A stretch of DNA of 64,000 nt from Yoonia maritima (GCF_002933395.1 NZ_PKFN01000009.1:248001-312000), one strand, 5' to 3'. Positions 45,800-55,367 are shown, counted from the first letter of the stretch. Notes: a model not told the origin generated them from the letters alone. Numbers and translations: made by a program.

Positions 45800-47884
45800 A
45801 TGGTTACTCCTGCTACGGTGCATAGCCACCGCCGAGCTCGGAATGGGTTCGAACTATCAAAATCGAAAGACGCTAAGCTTGCCATCGAACAGTTGGTACG
45901 GGTTAGTGATAAAATGGAAAAGATGGTCGTGCCCGGTGCGCTTGACCGTACTTTGGCCATTCAAAAACGGCTTTCAAAATTTGAAACGCGGATTTCTTTG
46001 GTCGGGCAGGTTAAGGCGGGTAAGACTGCACTTGCAAATGCGATGATCGGACAGCCTGGCCTTTTGCCGTCGGATATCAATCCTTGGACGTCAGTGATTA
46101 CCTCATTGCACATGAACACCGCACAGCCAGCGGGCAAAAGCGCGGTGTTCCAGTTCTTCAACAAAGACGAGTGGAGCGAGATGACCACGATGGGTGGTCG
46201 TTTGGGCGAGCTTGCAGCGCGTACCAATTTCGAAGACGAAGCCGAAGAAATGCGTGAACAGGTGCGTGAATTGCAGGGGCGTGCGAAGCAGCGATTGGGT
46301 GTGAATTTCAAGCTGCTATTGGGAAACACCCATAGCTTTGGTGAATTCGATCACGGGCTTGTTAAGCGTTATGTTTGTCTGGGCGACGACGATGAAACCG
46401 GCAGCGGCAGCAATGGTCGTTTTGCCGATCTGACGAAATCTGCTGATCTGTATTTTGACAACCCGCAGTTCCCGCTTCCGGTTGTTATCCGCGATACGCC
46501 CGGCGTAAACGACCCATTCCTTGTCCGCGAGGCAGTTACGCTTAATAACCTTGCAGAGACTGACATCTGTGTCATTTGTCTAAGTGCACATCAGGCGCTT
46601 AGCACCGTAGACATTGGGCTGATCAACATCATCATGGGCCTGCAGCACGAGCAAATTATTCTGTTTGTGAATCGTATTGATGAGCTTGAAGATCCGCATC
46701 GTCAGATCAATGAGATTGATAGCTACATTCGGAGAACGCTGGAAACCCAGAAGCTGCCGCAAGATATACCGATTGTCTTTGGGAGTGCAAAATGGGGCCA
46801 AGCAGAGATTTCCGGTGACTTTGACACATTGTCGGACCAAAGTCGCACCGCCTATCAAAGCCTGCAAGATGCACGTGCTATTGAACACAATGTTCCACGG
46901 ATTTCCGGTGCTGCAAGCGCAGCAGAGGCTGATCTTTCAGGCATCACACATTTGATGCAGGTCATTGATGCAAAATCTGCCAATGACGTGAGCTGGCCCT
47001 TCATCGAAAAATTGCGTGATGAATGTCTTGATCTGGTGAACCAGTCAACGCTGTTGTTGCGCGATGCCGTGAAAAACCAAGACGCCGCCGATGCTGCAAT
47101 GTCAGCGTCTGATCTATCTGCACGTATCGCGCGGATCATTAGCAAGCTGAATGATGACTATGATGCGCTAACGAAAAGTTCGTTGCGGATGACAACCTAT
47201 GCGATGTCTGACGTTTACAGATCGTTCATTTTGAACGGTAAACGGGACCTCGAAAAGCTGGTTGATAAAGGTGAAGGTCTGAAACAGTGGTCGCCAGAGA
47301 CAGAAACGCTCCGTCGCGATTTGATCAGCGCCTACAACAATTTTTCAAATAAATGCACTGCGCAGTTAAGTGAGATCATGCAGGAGACTGCTGATAGCAT
47401 TGCCGGACTGTATGCAGATGTGCTGGGGAATGAATCTGGGCTGTTCCCGGTTGTTGGCCCGACATTCAGTCGTCCGAAAACACCTGTTTTCTTGATGAAA
47501 ACCATGACGATTGATCTAAGCACAGGTTGGCTGGGACGTATGTTTTCAAAGCAGCGTAAAAAGGCCACTTACGTTGCAAACTTTGAAAAACTTGCGACAG
47601 AAGAAATGGCAGCAACGATCCAGGATCTTCAGCAGGACTATATAAAAGAATTCGCAACGCAAACGCGCGTTCAACTGCAAGAATTTATGGATGAACATAT
47701 CAAAACGCTGCGGAACCTCGCGCTGCCATCAGATGCGCCCGAAGTCACACAAATGCGTCAATCTTTCGGGCTTGAGAAAGAAGTCACTCAACGGATTGCG
47801 GTTTTGGATGAAATTAGAGACACGTTGAACAATGTGAAGCGCCATGATTGCGATATTAGCCATCTCAAAGTGACCGCTAAGTAG
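45800..47884 (+). CDS. Dynamin-like large GTPase
   Basis: A 694-aa dynamin-superfamily protein. G1 is LVGQVKAGKTALANAM (68-83), G3 is RDTPGVNDPF (DTPG at 232-235), G4 is VNRIDE (Asn291-Asp294). Helical stalk-like sequence follows (about 330-560). At about 545-590 a hydrophobic-then-basic stretch (TGWLGRMFSKQRKKATYV) resembles the membrane-binding paddle of bacterial dynamins, and a last helical bundle ends the chain. Such proteins bind and deform lipid membranes by GTP-driven oligomerisation. The start is uncertain: ATG 45800 has no clear ribosome site, and GTG 45755 would add 15 hydrophobic residues. A second GTPase gene begins 2 nt after the stop. Confidence 0.88.
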   Translation: MVTPATVHSHRRARNGFELSKSKDAKLAIEQLVRVSDKMEKMVVPGALDRTLAIQKRLSKFETRISLVGQVKAGKTALANAMIGQPGLLPSDINPWTSVITSLHMNTAQPAGKSAVFQFFNKDEWSEMTTMGGRLGELAARTNFEDEAEEMREQVRELQGRAKQRLGVNFKLLLGNTHSFGEFDHGLVKRYVCLGDDDETGSGSNGRFADLTKSADLYFDNPQFPLPVVIRDTPGVNDPFLVREAVTLNNLAETDICVICLSAHQALSTVDIGLINIIMGLQHEQIILFVNRIDELEDPHRQINEIDSYIRRTLETQKLPQDIPIVFGSAKWGQAEISGDFDTLSDQSRTAYQSLQDARAIEHNVPRISGAASAAEADLSGITHLMQVIDAKSANDVSWPFIEKLRDECLDLVNQSTLLLRDAVKNQDAADAAMSASDLSARIARIISKLNDDYDALTKSSLRMTTYAMSDVYRSFILNGKRDLEKLVDKGEGLKQWSPETETLRRDLISAYNNFSNKCTAQLSEIMQETADSIAGLYADVLGNESGLFPVVGPTFSRPKTPVFLMKTMTIDLSTGWLGRMFSKQRKKATYVANFEKLATEEMAATIQDLQQDYIKEFATQTRVQLQEFMDEHIKTLRNLALPSDAPEVTQMRQSFGLEKEVTQRIAVLDEIRDTLNNVKRHDCDISHLKVTAK

Positions 47885-47886
47885 TT

Positions 47887-48972
47887 ATGACGAATAAGGT
47901 ATCAGATAAGGCAACAGCAGTCCTGTCGGGATGGTCGGCCCAAAAGCCGGGTTTTTCGCTAATGGGCGAATACAGCGCCGGTAAGTCTTCGTTGTTGAAC
48001 ATGCTTTTGGGGCAACCTTTGTTGCCGACGAAAGTAACAGCAACGCATCTGCCGACGGTGTGGATCACTCACGGTGAAACGCGCAAGTTAGAAGTTCTTG
48101 AGCATGACGGTACGCTGACCGAACTGTCCGAAGACGGTCTCGATTTTTCGACGTTGCATGCGCATCTGGCTGTGCGATTTACTTTGCCTGCGGATATTCT
48201 GCGCGAGGCAGATATTGTCGACACCCCGGGTATTTCTGATCCTAATCTCGCAGTAGATATCGTTGAACTTATCAGCCCGCATGTCGATTTCGTTGTGTGG
48301 TGTACCGCAGCAAACCAAGCTTGGCGTCAGACGGAAAAGGCGGCTTGGAAGAACGTTCAATCATATGTGCAACGGCAAAGCATTTTGGCTGTTACTCGCG
48401 TTGATCAGGTGGGTAACGATAAGGATGTGCAACGTGTTATGTCGCGTTGCGTTCGTGAAGCGGGTAAATCGTTCCACAGCATTTTGCCGATCTCGGCAAA
48501 GTTGGCGCGTCGTGATGCTGAAGATAGCTGGACGGCAAGCGGAGCAGCTGATCTTGTTGCTGCCATATCAAGCCGTGTCGCAGATGCCGCCGAATTCCGT
48601 GCAGAGCGTGCCGAACGCGAAGGTGAGTTGGCGCGAAACGTTGCGGTTGAGGATGACAAAACTGAAGCTGAAGCGCTTGCGGAAAAGCCAAAGCAGGAGA
48701 ATGTTCAATCCCGAATCCAAGAATTGGTGGGGGTTATGTCTAGCGCTGCAAATGTAACCACAAATGACCAATTTTTAGCCCTAATCGATCATCTAAAAGA
48801 CACCTTTGGGCGCGATGAACAGACAACCGAGTCGCACGCCGATACGATTAACAATTTGTTATCGGTGAGCATTTCAAACGACACAAACCTATCTGCCGCA
48901 ATTAGTCAGGTCCACCATGAAATTAAAGACTTTTCTGAAGGATCTTGGTGCCGGTTGGACAGGGTCAGCTAA
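47887..48972 (+). CDS. Dynamin-type GTPase, short partner
   Basis: A 361-aa GTPase with G1 LMGEYSAGKSSLLNMLLG (25-42), G3 VDTPGISDPN (DTPG at 112-115), G4 TRVD (170-173) and a G5-like ISAKLARRD. The G domain begins almost at the N-terminus and is followed by a charged, coiled-coil-like region (RAEREGELARNVAVEDDKTE), with no long stalk or paddle. It is 2 nt downstream of the large dynamin, the tandem arrangement seen for paired bacterial dynamins. It probably hetero-oligomerises with it; this is inference. Its last 56 nt overlap the extended form of the Roadblock gene in another frame. Confidence 0.86.
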   Translation: MTNKVSDKATAVLSGWSAQKPGFSLMGEYSAGKSSLLNMLLGQPLLPTKVTATHLPTVWITHGETRKLEVLEHDGTLTELSEDGLDFSTLHAHLAVRFTLPADILREADIVDTPGISDPNLAVDIVELISPHVDFVVWCTAANQAWRQTEKAAWKNVQSYVQRQSILAVTRVDQVGNDKDVQRVMSRCVREAGKSFHSILPISAKLARRDAEDSWTASGAADLVAAISSRVADAAEFRAERAEREGELARNVAVEDDKTEAEALAEKPKQENVQSRIQELVGVMSSAANVTTNDQFLALIDHLKDTFGRDEQTTESHADTINNLLSVSISNDTNLSAAISQVHHEIKDFSEGSWCRLDRVS

Positions 48973-49084
48973 AACTGAGACGCCAGTCGTCCCAGACAAC
49001 GAATTGGGGGCCGAGGAGCGCTCGGAACCTCCCAAAACAGGCGGGAATATTCCCCAACAAACTGTAACTAGTAAGGAAAAAATT

Positions 49085-49438
49085 ATGTCTACAGATATCT
49101 CAGGTCTTTCAGCAATCGGTGGTTTTATCGGCGCATGTCTGGTTGATAGTGAAACTGGTCTGATGATGGCATCAGAAGGTGGCGGCAAGCTGGACCTTGA
49201 AGCTGCTGGCGCTGCGAACACAGAAGTTGTTAAGGCAAAATTGTCTGCAATCGAGATGCTTGGTCTAGACGACAGCATCGATGATATTCTGATCACACTG
49301 GGCAAGCAGTTCCACCTGATCCGCCCACTTGAAAAGTCGCCAACTGTCTTCTTGTACGTGGCTCTGGACAAGAAAGCTGCAAACCTCGGCATGGCACGTG
49401 TTCAGGTTAAAAAGGTAGAGCAAACGCTCTCAATCTAA
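49085..49438 (+). CDS. Roadblock/LC7-domain protein
   Basis: A 117-aa Roadblock/LC7 protein. The domain reads ISGLSAIGGFIGACLVDSET, LMMASEGGGKLDLEAAG, then a long helix and a final strand pair (FHLIRPLEKSPTVFLYVALD). In Myxococcus, MglB of this fold is the GAP of the small GTPase MglA. ATG 49085 has AAGGA 7 nt upstream. An in-frame ATG at 48917, also with a ribosome site (CAGG), would give a 173-aa form with an amphipathic MKLKTFLKDLGAGW start and a Pro/Glu-rich linker. It is the last gene of the cluster. Confidence 0.85.
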   Translation: MSTDISGLSAIGGFIGACLVDSETGLMMASEGGGKLDLEAAGAANTEVVKAKLSAIEMLGLDDSIDDILITLGKQFHLIRPLEKSPTVFLYVALDKKAANLGMARVQVKKVEQTLSI

Positions 49439-49446
49439 TTGACTAT

Positions 49447-49474
49447 TGCAGCGGCACACACGTGTGCCGCTGCA
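49447..49474 (+). terminator. Hairpin ending the dynamin/Roadblock cluster
   Basis: TGCAGCGGCACAC (49447-49459) and GTGTGCCGCTGCA (49462-49474) form a 13-bp perfect inverted repeat with only AC between, 8 nt after the Roadblock stop. Only a weak T stretch follows. It may serve the convergent decarboxylase gene too. Confidence 0.7.
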
Positions 49475-49664
49475 TTCTACGGCCATCTAAATACGTCCTA
49501 GAAGGGCCGAGGTCGTTCGGCAATCTTAAGGGTTGTAAGCAATGCCATGGCCCAATTTCCGCACAAGCGTTTACGTCGAGAAAACCAAGTGCGCCGTTAC
49601 GACGACACCCTTGGCTGGCTTGCCTTCCATGCGGTCATAGGCACTAAAATGGTGTTACAACCTT

Positions 49665-52376
49665 TTATGCTAATTTTCCTAATGCATCTTCGGTGAATAC
49701 GCGTAAGCCCAAATCTGCCCGGTAGCCGTGGATCTCGCTCACGTCTAGGGCGCGCATAAAGGCAAGGATTTCGGCACTTATGACTTGGCCCGGAACAAGG
49801 ATCGGAAAGCCGGGCGGGTAGGGGATGATAAAGCTCGCTGATACGACTTCTCGTCCGGCATCAAGCATATCCTGCAAGGTGCCATCCAGTTCGAAGTAAT
49901 CACAGTTCGTGTCGTCATAGCTTAGGTAATAGGCCGTGCGAATGTCGCCCTCTGGGGTTATGTCGTCGGGACGGAACGCATCGTGAAAACGGCTGAAGTC
50001 AGGCAGCGGCGGATATTTTTCCATCAGGTTTTCAACCCGACGTTCAAACGACAACCGCTCCATCTTTGATGCATCGTCTAGAAGGTTATCCAGTTCTTTT
50101 GCGATCTCGACTAAGACTTCGATCATATAGGCGACCGAAGATCGCGTGGTGCCGATGTTGGTCATAAATAGGACAGTATTTCGCGATGTTTTATTGATTT
50201 GAATGCCGTAGCGATCCATTAAAATATCGGTTTTAAACGTGTCACCGTCCCAGCCAGTTCCGCCAACAGATAGTGTCACGCGGGTTGCATCAAGGACGAA
50301 TTCATCATTTTCCCAGCTTTCCCACATATCGGTCCAGCCGACGTCACTGTCGAAATAGCTGGTAACGCCGCTTTGGCGGTGGGCTTTGGGGATCATGTCT
50401 GCTGTGGATAGGACTTTGAAGTATTTTTTCAGCAATGGGTTTGAGCTAATCGCCCGTCGCATCGTCATGGCCGCTTCGAGCTGACGCTGAACAAATTCGA
50501 ACCCTTCGAGTTCAACCTGCCTGCGCCCGACATCCAATGACGCAATAATTTGATAGTTCGGCGATGTCGAGGTGTGGGTCATATAGGCTTCGTGGAACGA
50601 CTGTTCGACCTCGCCCTTAAAATCCTGATCGTGGACATGGATCATCGACCCTTGGCGCAGAGATGTTAGCGTTTTATGCGTTGATTGGGTTGCGTAGACA
50701 CGCACCCGCGCGTCGGGCGATGCAAGCAATCTGGTATCAAGCAAGAGGTCCACGCTTGCGTCTTTTAGCTCTTCTTGTTGCGCGTCATAGGCTCGCTGGT
50801 GCGCGTCACTGTCGAATCTTTCGCGTAGGTTATTTGCTGTGCGCATGGCGGTGCGCTGACGATATGTCGGGCTAAAGCGTGCAAACGCAAACCATGCTTC
50901 ATCCCAAAGGAAAATCAGATCGGGTTTGATGGCTAGGCATTCTTCCATCACGCGTTCCACGTTATAAACGATGCCGTCAAAGGTGCAGTTCGTCAGAAGC
51001 AACATACGGACGCGGTCCAGTTTGCCCGCCGCTTTCAACGCTAATAACTGTTGTTTAATGCTGCGTAGCGGGACCGCGCCATACATAGAATATTCGTTCA
51101 ACGGATAGCTATCGAGGTAAACCACCTCGGCGCCGGCAAGCACCATACCGTAGTGATGGGATTTATGGCAGTCGCGATCAACCAGCACGACGTCACCCGG
51201 CCGAACAAGCGCCTGCACGACAATCTTGTTACAGGTCGATGTGCCGTTTGTCGCAAAGAACGTTTTCTTAGACCCAAACGCACGGCTCGCTAGCTCTTGT
51301 GCTTCTTTGATTGGGCCGTGCGGGGCAAGTAGGCTGTCCAACCCACCGGATGTGGCCGAGGTTTCAGCCAGAAAGATGTTTGGCCCGTAGAAGGCCCCCA
51401 TGTCTTGTATCCAATGGCTGCGGGTAATTGATTTCCCGCGACTGATTGGCATTGCATGGAACACACCGGTTGGCTGTTTTGAGTAATCTACAAGTGCAGT
51501 AAAAAAGGGGGTATTGTTACGCGCCTCAACGCCGCGAATGACGTTCAGATGCAGTTCTAGAAAGTCTTCTTGATTGTAAAAGACACGACGACAAATCCCA
51601 AGGTCAAGATTAGCGATGTCTTCTACCGACCGATGGGTAACCAAATATACGTCTAACTCTGGGCGCACGCGGGCGAGCATGCGGCACAGTTCTGGGCCTA
51701 AATTCTCAGGAGGAATTGCATCGATTTCTTCTTGAGTGCCGGCGCGATTCAGATAGCTACGCAGAACTTCGTTGTTTAGTTCGGATTTGAGCAACAAACC
51801 GGGACGGATAATGATAGCTTGAATGTTGTGATTGAACATCACGGCGATAAGCGCGTCTTCTAGGCTGGGTACAACAACGGCTTCGTAGACGAACGGATCT
51901 TCGGGACGCAGCATGTGCGCAACGTTGTCTTTGAGCCAGCGTTCTTGTTGTTCGCTCACGCTATCGACGACCAATACTTCAAAGTAAGGTTTGGCCAGTG
52001 CGCGTGCTTCGGTCGTTAACAACGCCTCGTCATCGTGTTCTTCTTGGTCGATGCTATCACGTTCAAGCGGGATGCTCCGACGGCGATAAGCCCCGGTGGC
52101 AAGCGCACGGGTCACGCGGTGCACCGTAAATGCCAGATCCTCAAAGCTGCTATGCTCTAACTGGCGGCGCATGTGATCAAACGCGACCATTCCCGGAAAG
52201 GCCCAATACGGTTCGATCAGTGCTAATTCTTCGAAAAGCTGCTCTGCCTTTGCGAGGTCATCCGCCATTATTTCGTTTGGGGCGCTACGCCCAAGCGATC
52301 CTGTCACCTCGCGCAGTGCGCTCCATTGATCAGTGCGAAGTTGGGTCGGTGAGTAGTAGTCTCTGGCGGATGCCAT
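49665..52376 (-). CDS. Orn/Lys/Arg decarboxylase, large form
   Basis: A 903-aa PLP enzyme of the biodegradative fold-type I amino-acid decarboxylases. The PLP lysine lies in YATQSTHKTLTSLRQGS, the aspartate pairing with the pyridine is in FLWDEAWFAF, and TNGTSTCNKIVVQALVRPGD binds phosphate. An N-terminal wing-like/response-receiver region (about 130-260) precedes the catalytic core, and the C-terminal domain has PYPPGFPILVPGQ. The substrate (arginine, lysine or ornithine) cannot be settled by eye. GGGAGAAC precedes the ATG. It is a single gene, convergent with the Roadblock gene. Confidence 0.92.
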   Translation of the reverse strand: MASARDYYSPTQLRTDQWSALREVTGSLGRSAPNEIMADDLAKAEQLFEELALIEPYWAFPGMVAFDHMRRQLEHSSFEDLAFTVHRVTRALATGAYRRRSIPLERDSIDQEEHDDEALLTTEARALAKPYFEVLVVDSVSEQQERWLKDNVAHMLRPEDPFVYEAVVVPSLEDALIAVMFNHNIQAIIIRPGLLLKSELNNEVLRSYLNRAGTQEEIDAIPPENLGPELCRMLARVRPELDVYLVTHRSVEDIANLDLGICRRVFYNQEDFLELHLNVIRGVEARNNTPFFTALVDYSKQPTGVFHAMPISRGKSITRSHWIQDMGAFYGPNIFLAETSATSGGLDSLLAPHGPIKEAQELASRAFGSKKTFFATNGTSTCNKIVVQALVRPGDVVLVDRDCHKSHHYGMVLAGAEVVYLDSYPLNEYSMYGAVPLRSIKQQLLALKAAGKLDRVRMLLLTNCTFDGIVYNVERVMEECLAIKPDLIFLWDEAWFAFARFSPTYRQRTAMRTANNLRERFDSDAHQRAYDAQQEELKDASVDLLLDTRLLASPDARVRVYATQSTHKTLTSLRQGSMIHVHDQDFKGEVEQSFHEAYMTHTSTSPNYQIIASLDVGRRQVELEGFEFVQRQLEAAMTMRRAISSNPLLKKYFKVLSTADMIPKAHRQSGVTSYFDSDVGWTDMWESWENDEFVLDATRVTLSVGGTGWDGDTFKTDILMDRYGIQINKTSRNTVLFMTNIGTTRSSVAYMIEVLVEIAKELDNLLDDASKMERLSFERRVENLMEKYPPLPDFSRFHDAFRPDDITPEGDIRTAYYLSYDDTNCDYFELDGTLQDMLDAGREVVSASFIIPYPPGFPILVPGQVISAEILAFMRALDVSEIHGYRADLGLRVFTEDALGKLA

Positions 52377-52870
52377 TTGTCGTTCTCCCGTTTATTACCG
52401 GGCGTAACGACAACCCGTGAACCGTAAAGGTTCAGGTTAGCTTACCGTCTGATGTTTTACCCAACTTGGGTTTGTATGCGGTACAAGAATGTGGCCCAAC
52501 GAATGAGGATTTGTTGCTAAGTGCGAATTGCTGTGACTAAACACGCGAACCAGGGCCGTTGGTACGCACATCTGTGCTTGCGACTTCCATTTTCGAAACA
52601 AAAGCGGAAGCGCGGCGGTCGTATAAGTAAAAAAACTCAACATTCAGCCCTTCATATGACTTAATGCTAAGAACTTAAACCTGTTATTGAAAAACTGGGC
52701 AACCATCCGCGCTGGGGCGGTGTGTTTTCATAATAAACATTCGTTCTTGTGTGAGGCTGGAATTTAAATCTTGATATAACGGCATCGCTTTGAGAAACCT
52801 CCTTTAACATCCTGTTAAAGGAGGCCAGATTGGTCACCTTATCATTGATCGATCCCTTTGGAGCTTACTT
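52377..52870. other. Divergent intergenic region between decarboxylase and MYG1 genes
   Basis: This 494-nt AT-richer gap holds no supported gene. It must carry the two divergent promoters. Visible elements are a 13-nt palindrome ACCCAACTTGGGT (52459-52471) and the perfect hairpin at 52798-52824. A 68-codon frame on the minus strand has no recognisable features. Confidence 0.6.
52798..52824 (+). promoter_or_regulatory. Perfect 12-bp hairpin in the leader of the MYG1 gene
   Basis: CCTCCTTTAACA (52798-52809) and TGTTAAAGGAGG (52813-52824) pair perfectly around TCC, 46 nt before the ATG at 52871. The 3' arm is itself an anti-Shine-Dalgarno-complementary AAAGGAGG, so the stem would mask a ribosome-binding-like sequence. 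It may be an attenuator, an operator, or a leader-peptide control site. Confidence 0.5.
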
Positions 52871-53809
52871 ATGACTATCACCCAACTTGTCACTCATTCG
52901 GGCGGCTTCCATGCGGACGAACTATTATCTTCGGTTGTTCTGACGCGGCTGTTTCCTGACGCAAATCTGCTGCGCACGCGTGACCGTGGAATGATTACAC
53001 CGGCGGCGGATAAGATCATTTATGATGTGGGCGGCAGCTATGATGCAGAGGCACAGATATTCGATCATCATCAGCGGCCCGGCCCATTGCGTGAAGACGA
53101 CCAGCCATTCAGTTCTTTTGGACTGATTTGGTCGCATTATGGGCGGGCCTATCTGGCTGCGATGGACGTACCTGCCGATGATATCGAAGCGATCCATCTC
53201 AAGTTTGATACTAAATTTGTGTTGCCGATTGATCTGCTGGATAACGGCGCAATGGAGCCATCGGTGGCGGGTCCGCTGTCGATCTTGACACTGCCTGCAC
53301 TATTGGGAAGCCTGAAACCGGTATTCGATAACACATCGCCAACGGCCGATGATGACGCGTTTTTCGAAGCCTTGCCAATTGCCCGCAGTTTTGTTGAGGC
53401 CCAGATCAAAAACCTTGCTGCAAAGGCCCGTGCGCAAAGCATAGTTCTGGATGCAATCGCCAAGGCCGGTTCGTCATCCATACTCGAACTGCCGATGGGT
53501 ATGCCGTATCGTTCGGCGCTTGATTTAGCCGAAGCCGATCACATTTTGTTTGCGGTCAATCCTCGTGGCGATGACTGGATGCTGGGCGGCATTAAGTTAT
53601 CAAATGACACCTTTGAACAGCGCGCAGATTTGCCCGCCGCGTGGGCAGGCCTGACTGACGCCGCGTTGGAAGAAGCAAGCGGCGTCAAAGGTGCAAAGTT
53701 CTGCCATAACGCACGCTTTATCGCGGTTGCTGACTCTCGGGATGCGATCCTAAAGATGGCTGAAATTGCGGTGAGCCTCGTTGAAACGGAGCCGACCGGG
53801 TTAAGTTGA
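52871..53809 (+). CDS. MYG1/UPF0160 family metal-dependent hydrolase
   Basis: A 312-aa member of the DHH-related MYG1 family, known in eukaryotes as a nuclear/mitochondrial 3'-5' exonuclease. Metal-site motifs are VTHSGGFHADELLSSVVL (7-24), YDVGGSYD and IFDHHQRPGP (DHH). The C-terminal block GAKFCHNARFIAVADSRD is the usual MYG1 end. The bacterial role is not known. GGAG is 10 nt before the ATG. Its last 9 nt overlap the DUF6525 gene on the other strand. Confidence 0.93.
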   Translation: MTITQLVTHSGGFHADELLSSVVLTRLFPDANLLRTRDRGMITPAADKIIYDVGGSYDAEAQIFDHHQRPGPLREDDQPFSSFGLIWSHYGRAYLAAMDVPADDIEAIHLKFDTKFVLPIDLLDNGAMEPSVAGPLSILTLPALLGSLKPVFDNTSPTADDDAFFEALPIARSFVEAQIKNLAAKARAQSIVLDAIAKAGSSSILELPMGMPYRSALDLAEADHILFAVNPRGDDWMLGGIKLSNDTFEQRADLPAAWAGLTDAALEEASGVKGAKFCHNARFIAVADSRDAILKMAEIAVSLVETEPTGLS

Positions 53810-54064
53810 AAACCGGTCGCGCTTTAACATTGCTTGTTCGATTTGCGTAAGCCTGCGCCGTGCTGCGTCAAGATCACCACCTGACGCGCGAAGTGAGTTA
53901 CGCCAAATGCGATGCGCAGAACAGGCCGACCAAGGCAGCGCTGCGTGCATCAACCAAGAACGCAGCGCTGATGGAAGCTGATCGTAGGCCGCCATCGGGT
54001 CACCTTTTCGAGCACGGCGTTTGAGAGCGCTACGCATGTTATCTTGGCGGTTCTGATGGCCCAT
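53801..54064 (-). CDS. DUF6525 family protein
   Basis: An 87-aa basic protein. The pattern ALKRRARKGDPMAAYDQLPS and LRSWLMHAALPWSACSAHRI matches DUF6525, a short Rhodobacterales family of unknown function. ATG 54064 (with GAGG upstream) overlaps the cobW TGA by one base, so it is translationally coupled to the zinc GTPase gene and may share its regulation. Confidence 0.85.
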   Translation of the reverse strand: MGHQNRQDNMRSALKRRARKGDPMAAYDQLPSALRSWLMHAALPWSACSAHRIWRNSLRASGGDLDAARRRLTQIEQAMLKRDRFST

Positions 54065-55284
54065 CACACGGCCTCTGATGCATGCCGCCAGGCTGGAAAG
54101 GGATCATCCAAATTTGACCATTCTTGATTAATTTGGGTTTCTGATTTGTCCATCAGCGCCCCATCGAGCGCCGATGAAATCGCCACCTTATCCATGCCTG
54201 CTCCGATAAAGACCAACTCTTGCCTGCGATCACCAAATGGTTCTTCCCAGTGTTGTTTTAAGTATGCTGCGGCATCCGGGTGATTGGGGCGTTGATCATG
54301 TGGAACGCTAGCCCACCATTTGCCCATCGGACGCATGGTGCCTATCGCACCCGCGAGCGAAAATTCGGCAAGCCAATCGGGCCGAGAGGCCACCCAAAAA
54401 TGCCCCTTTGCGCGAAGCACGCCGGGAAGCGACCCGCTTAGTACATCATGCACTTTTTGTGGATGAAAGGGGCGCCGCGCACGATAAACAAAAGAAGATA
54501 CGCCGTATTCTTCAGTTTCTGGAATGTGATCCGCAAAGCCGTACAGCTCTTTTGCCCAAAGAGGGTGTTCATGCGCCGTTTCGAAGTTGAACAATCCGGT
54601 GTCAAATATGCGATCCTGCGCGACCTGCCCAAAATCGGTTTCGATGATCTGAGCGTCAGGATTTAACGCGGTGACGATTTTGCGGGCTGCGTCGCGCTTT
54701 TGCGCTCCGGCGTCGCTGACCTTGTTCAGGATAACGACATCTGCAAATTCGATTTGATCGACAAGCAGATCAACCAGCGTCCGGTCGTCTGCATCGCCAA
54801 GCTCTTGCCCGCGGTCCCTAAGGAAATCGCGGCTCCCGTAGTCTTTGAGAAGGTTCGCTGTGTCGACGACGGTAACCATGGTGTCTAAGCGGGCCACATC
54901 AGATAGGCTCGCACCGAATTCATCCCTGAATTCAAATGTCGCAGCTACCGGTAGCGGTTCTGACACACCAGTGGATTCAATAAGAAGATAGTCAAATCGC
55001 CCCTCATCCGAGAGCCGACGTACTTCTTGCAATAGATCGTCGCGCAGGGTGCAGCAGATACAGCCATTGGTCATTTCGACTAGCTTTTCTTCTGTGTGGC
55101 TTAGGTCAGCGCCGCCACCACGAATGAGATCAGCGTCAATGTTTACTTCGGACATGTCATTGACGATGACCGCAACGCGGCGGCCCGCGCGATTGTTAAG
55201 CACTGCGTTAAGAAGCGTCGTTTTGCCTGCGCCCAAAAAGCCAGACAGGACGGTGACGGGAAGCCGGGTGTCTGTGATATTCAT
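54064..55284 (-). CDS. CobW/COG0523-family zinc GTPase
   Basis: A 406-aa P-loop metallochaperone. Walker A is [16 protein letters not shown] (14-29), the metal-binding CxCC is [11 protein letters not shown], the guanine motif is ILNKVSD, and the CobW C-terminal domain has [17 protein letters not shown] with KWWASV. The family member upstream of zinT is typical of the zinc-specific ZigA/YciC group that feeds zinc to key enzymes when zinc is short. AGGTGA precedes the ATG. It is downstream of zinT by 83 nt. Confidence 0.93.
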   Translation of the reverse strand: MNITDTRLPVTVLSGFLGAGKTTLLNAVLNNRAGRRVAVIVNDMSEVNIDADLIRGGGADLSHTEEKLVEMTNGCICCTLRDDLLQEVRRLSDEGRFDYLLIESTGVSEPLPVAATFEFRDEFGASLSDVARLDTMVTVVDTANLLKDYGSRDFLRDRGQELGDADDRTLVDLLVDQIEFADVVILNKVSDAGAQKRDAARKIVTALNPDAQIIETDFGQVAQDRIFDTGLFNFETAHEHPLWAKELYGFADHIPETEEYGVSSFVYRARRPFHPQKVHDVLSGSLPGVLRAKGHFWVASRPDWLAEFSLAGAIGTMRPMGKWWASVPHDQRPNHPDAAAYLKQHWEEPFGDRRQELVFIGAGMDKVAISSALDGALMDKSETQINQEWSNLDDPFPAWRHASEAV

Positions 55285-55328
55285 GCCAGATGTTCACCTT
55301 GTTTTAGTGAGGAATGCCTAAGGATGAC

Positions 55329-55356
55329 CACGCTGGGCGATTTCCCAGCGTGTCAT
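55329..55356 (-). terminator. Hairpin between zinT and cobW
   Basis: CACGCTGGG (55330-55338) and CCCAGCGTG (55345-55353) form a 9-bp stem with a 6-nt loop. On the minus strand no T-run follows, so it could attenuate readthrough into cobW or stabilise the zinT mRNA. Confidence 0.55.
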
Positions 55357-55367
55357 ACGGTCGGGTG

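Noticed and set aside
44853..49438. Reading the dynamin cluster as an MglAB polarity system or a LeoABC toxin-secretion operon
   Set aside because: There is no small MglA-like GTPase, and the proteins lack the LeoABC three-gene layout; only single components resemble either system.
49462..49647. 61-codon plus-strand frame after the Roadblock gene
   Set aside because: It starts inside the terminator hairpin and shows no protein-like features.
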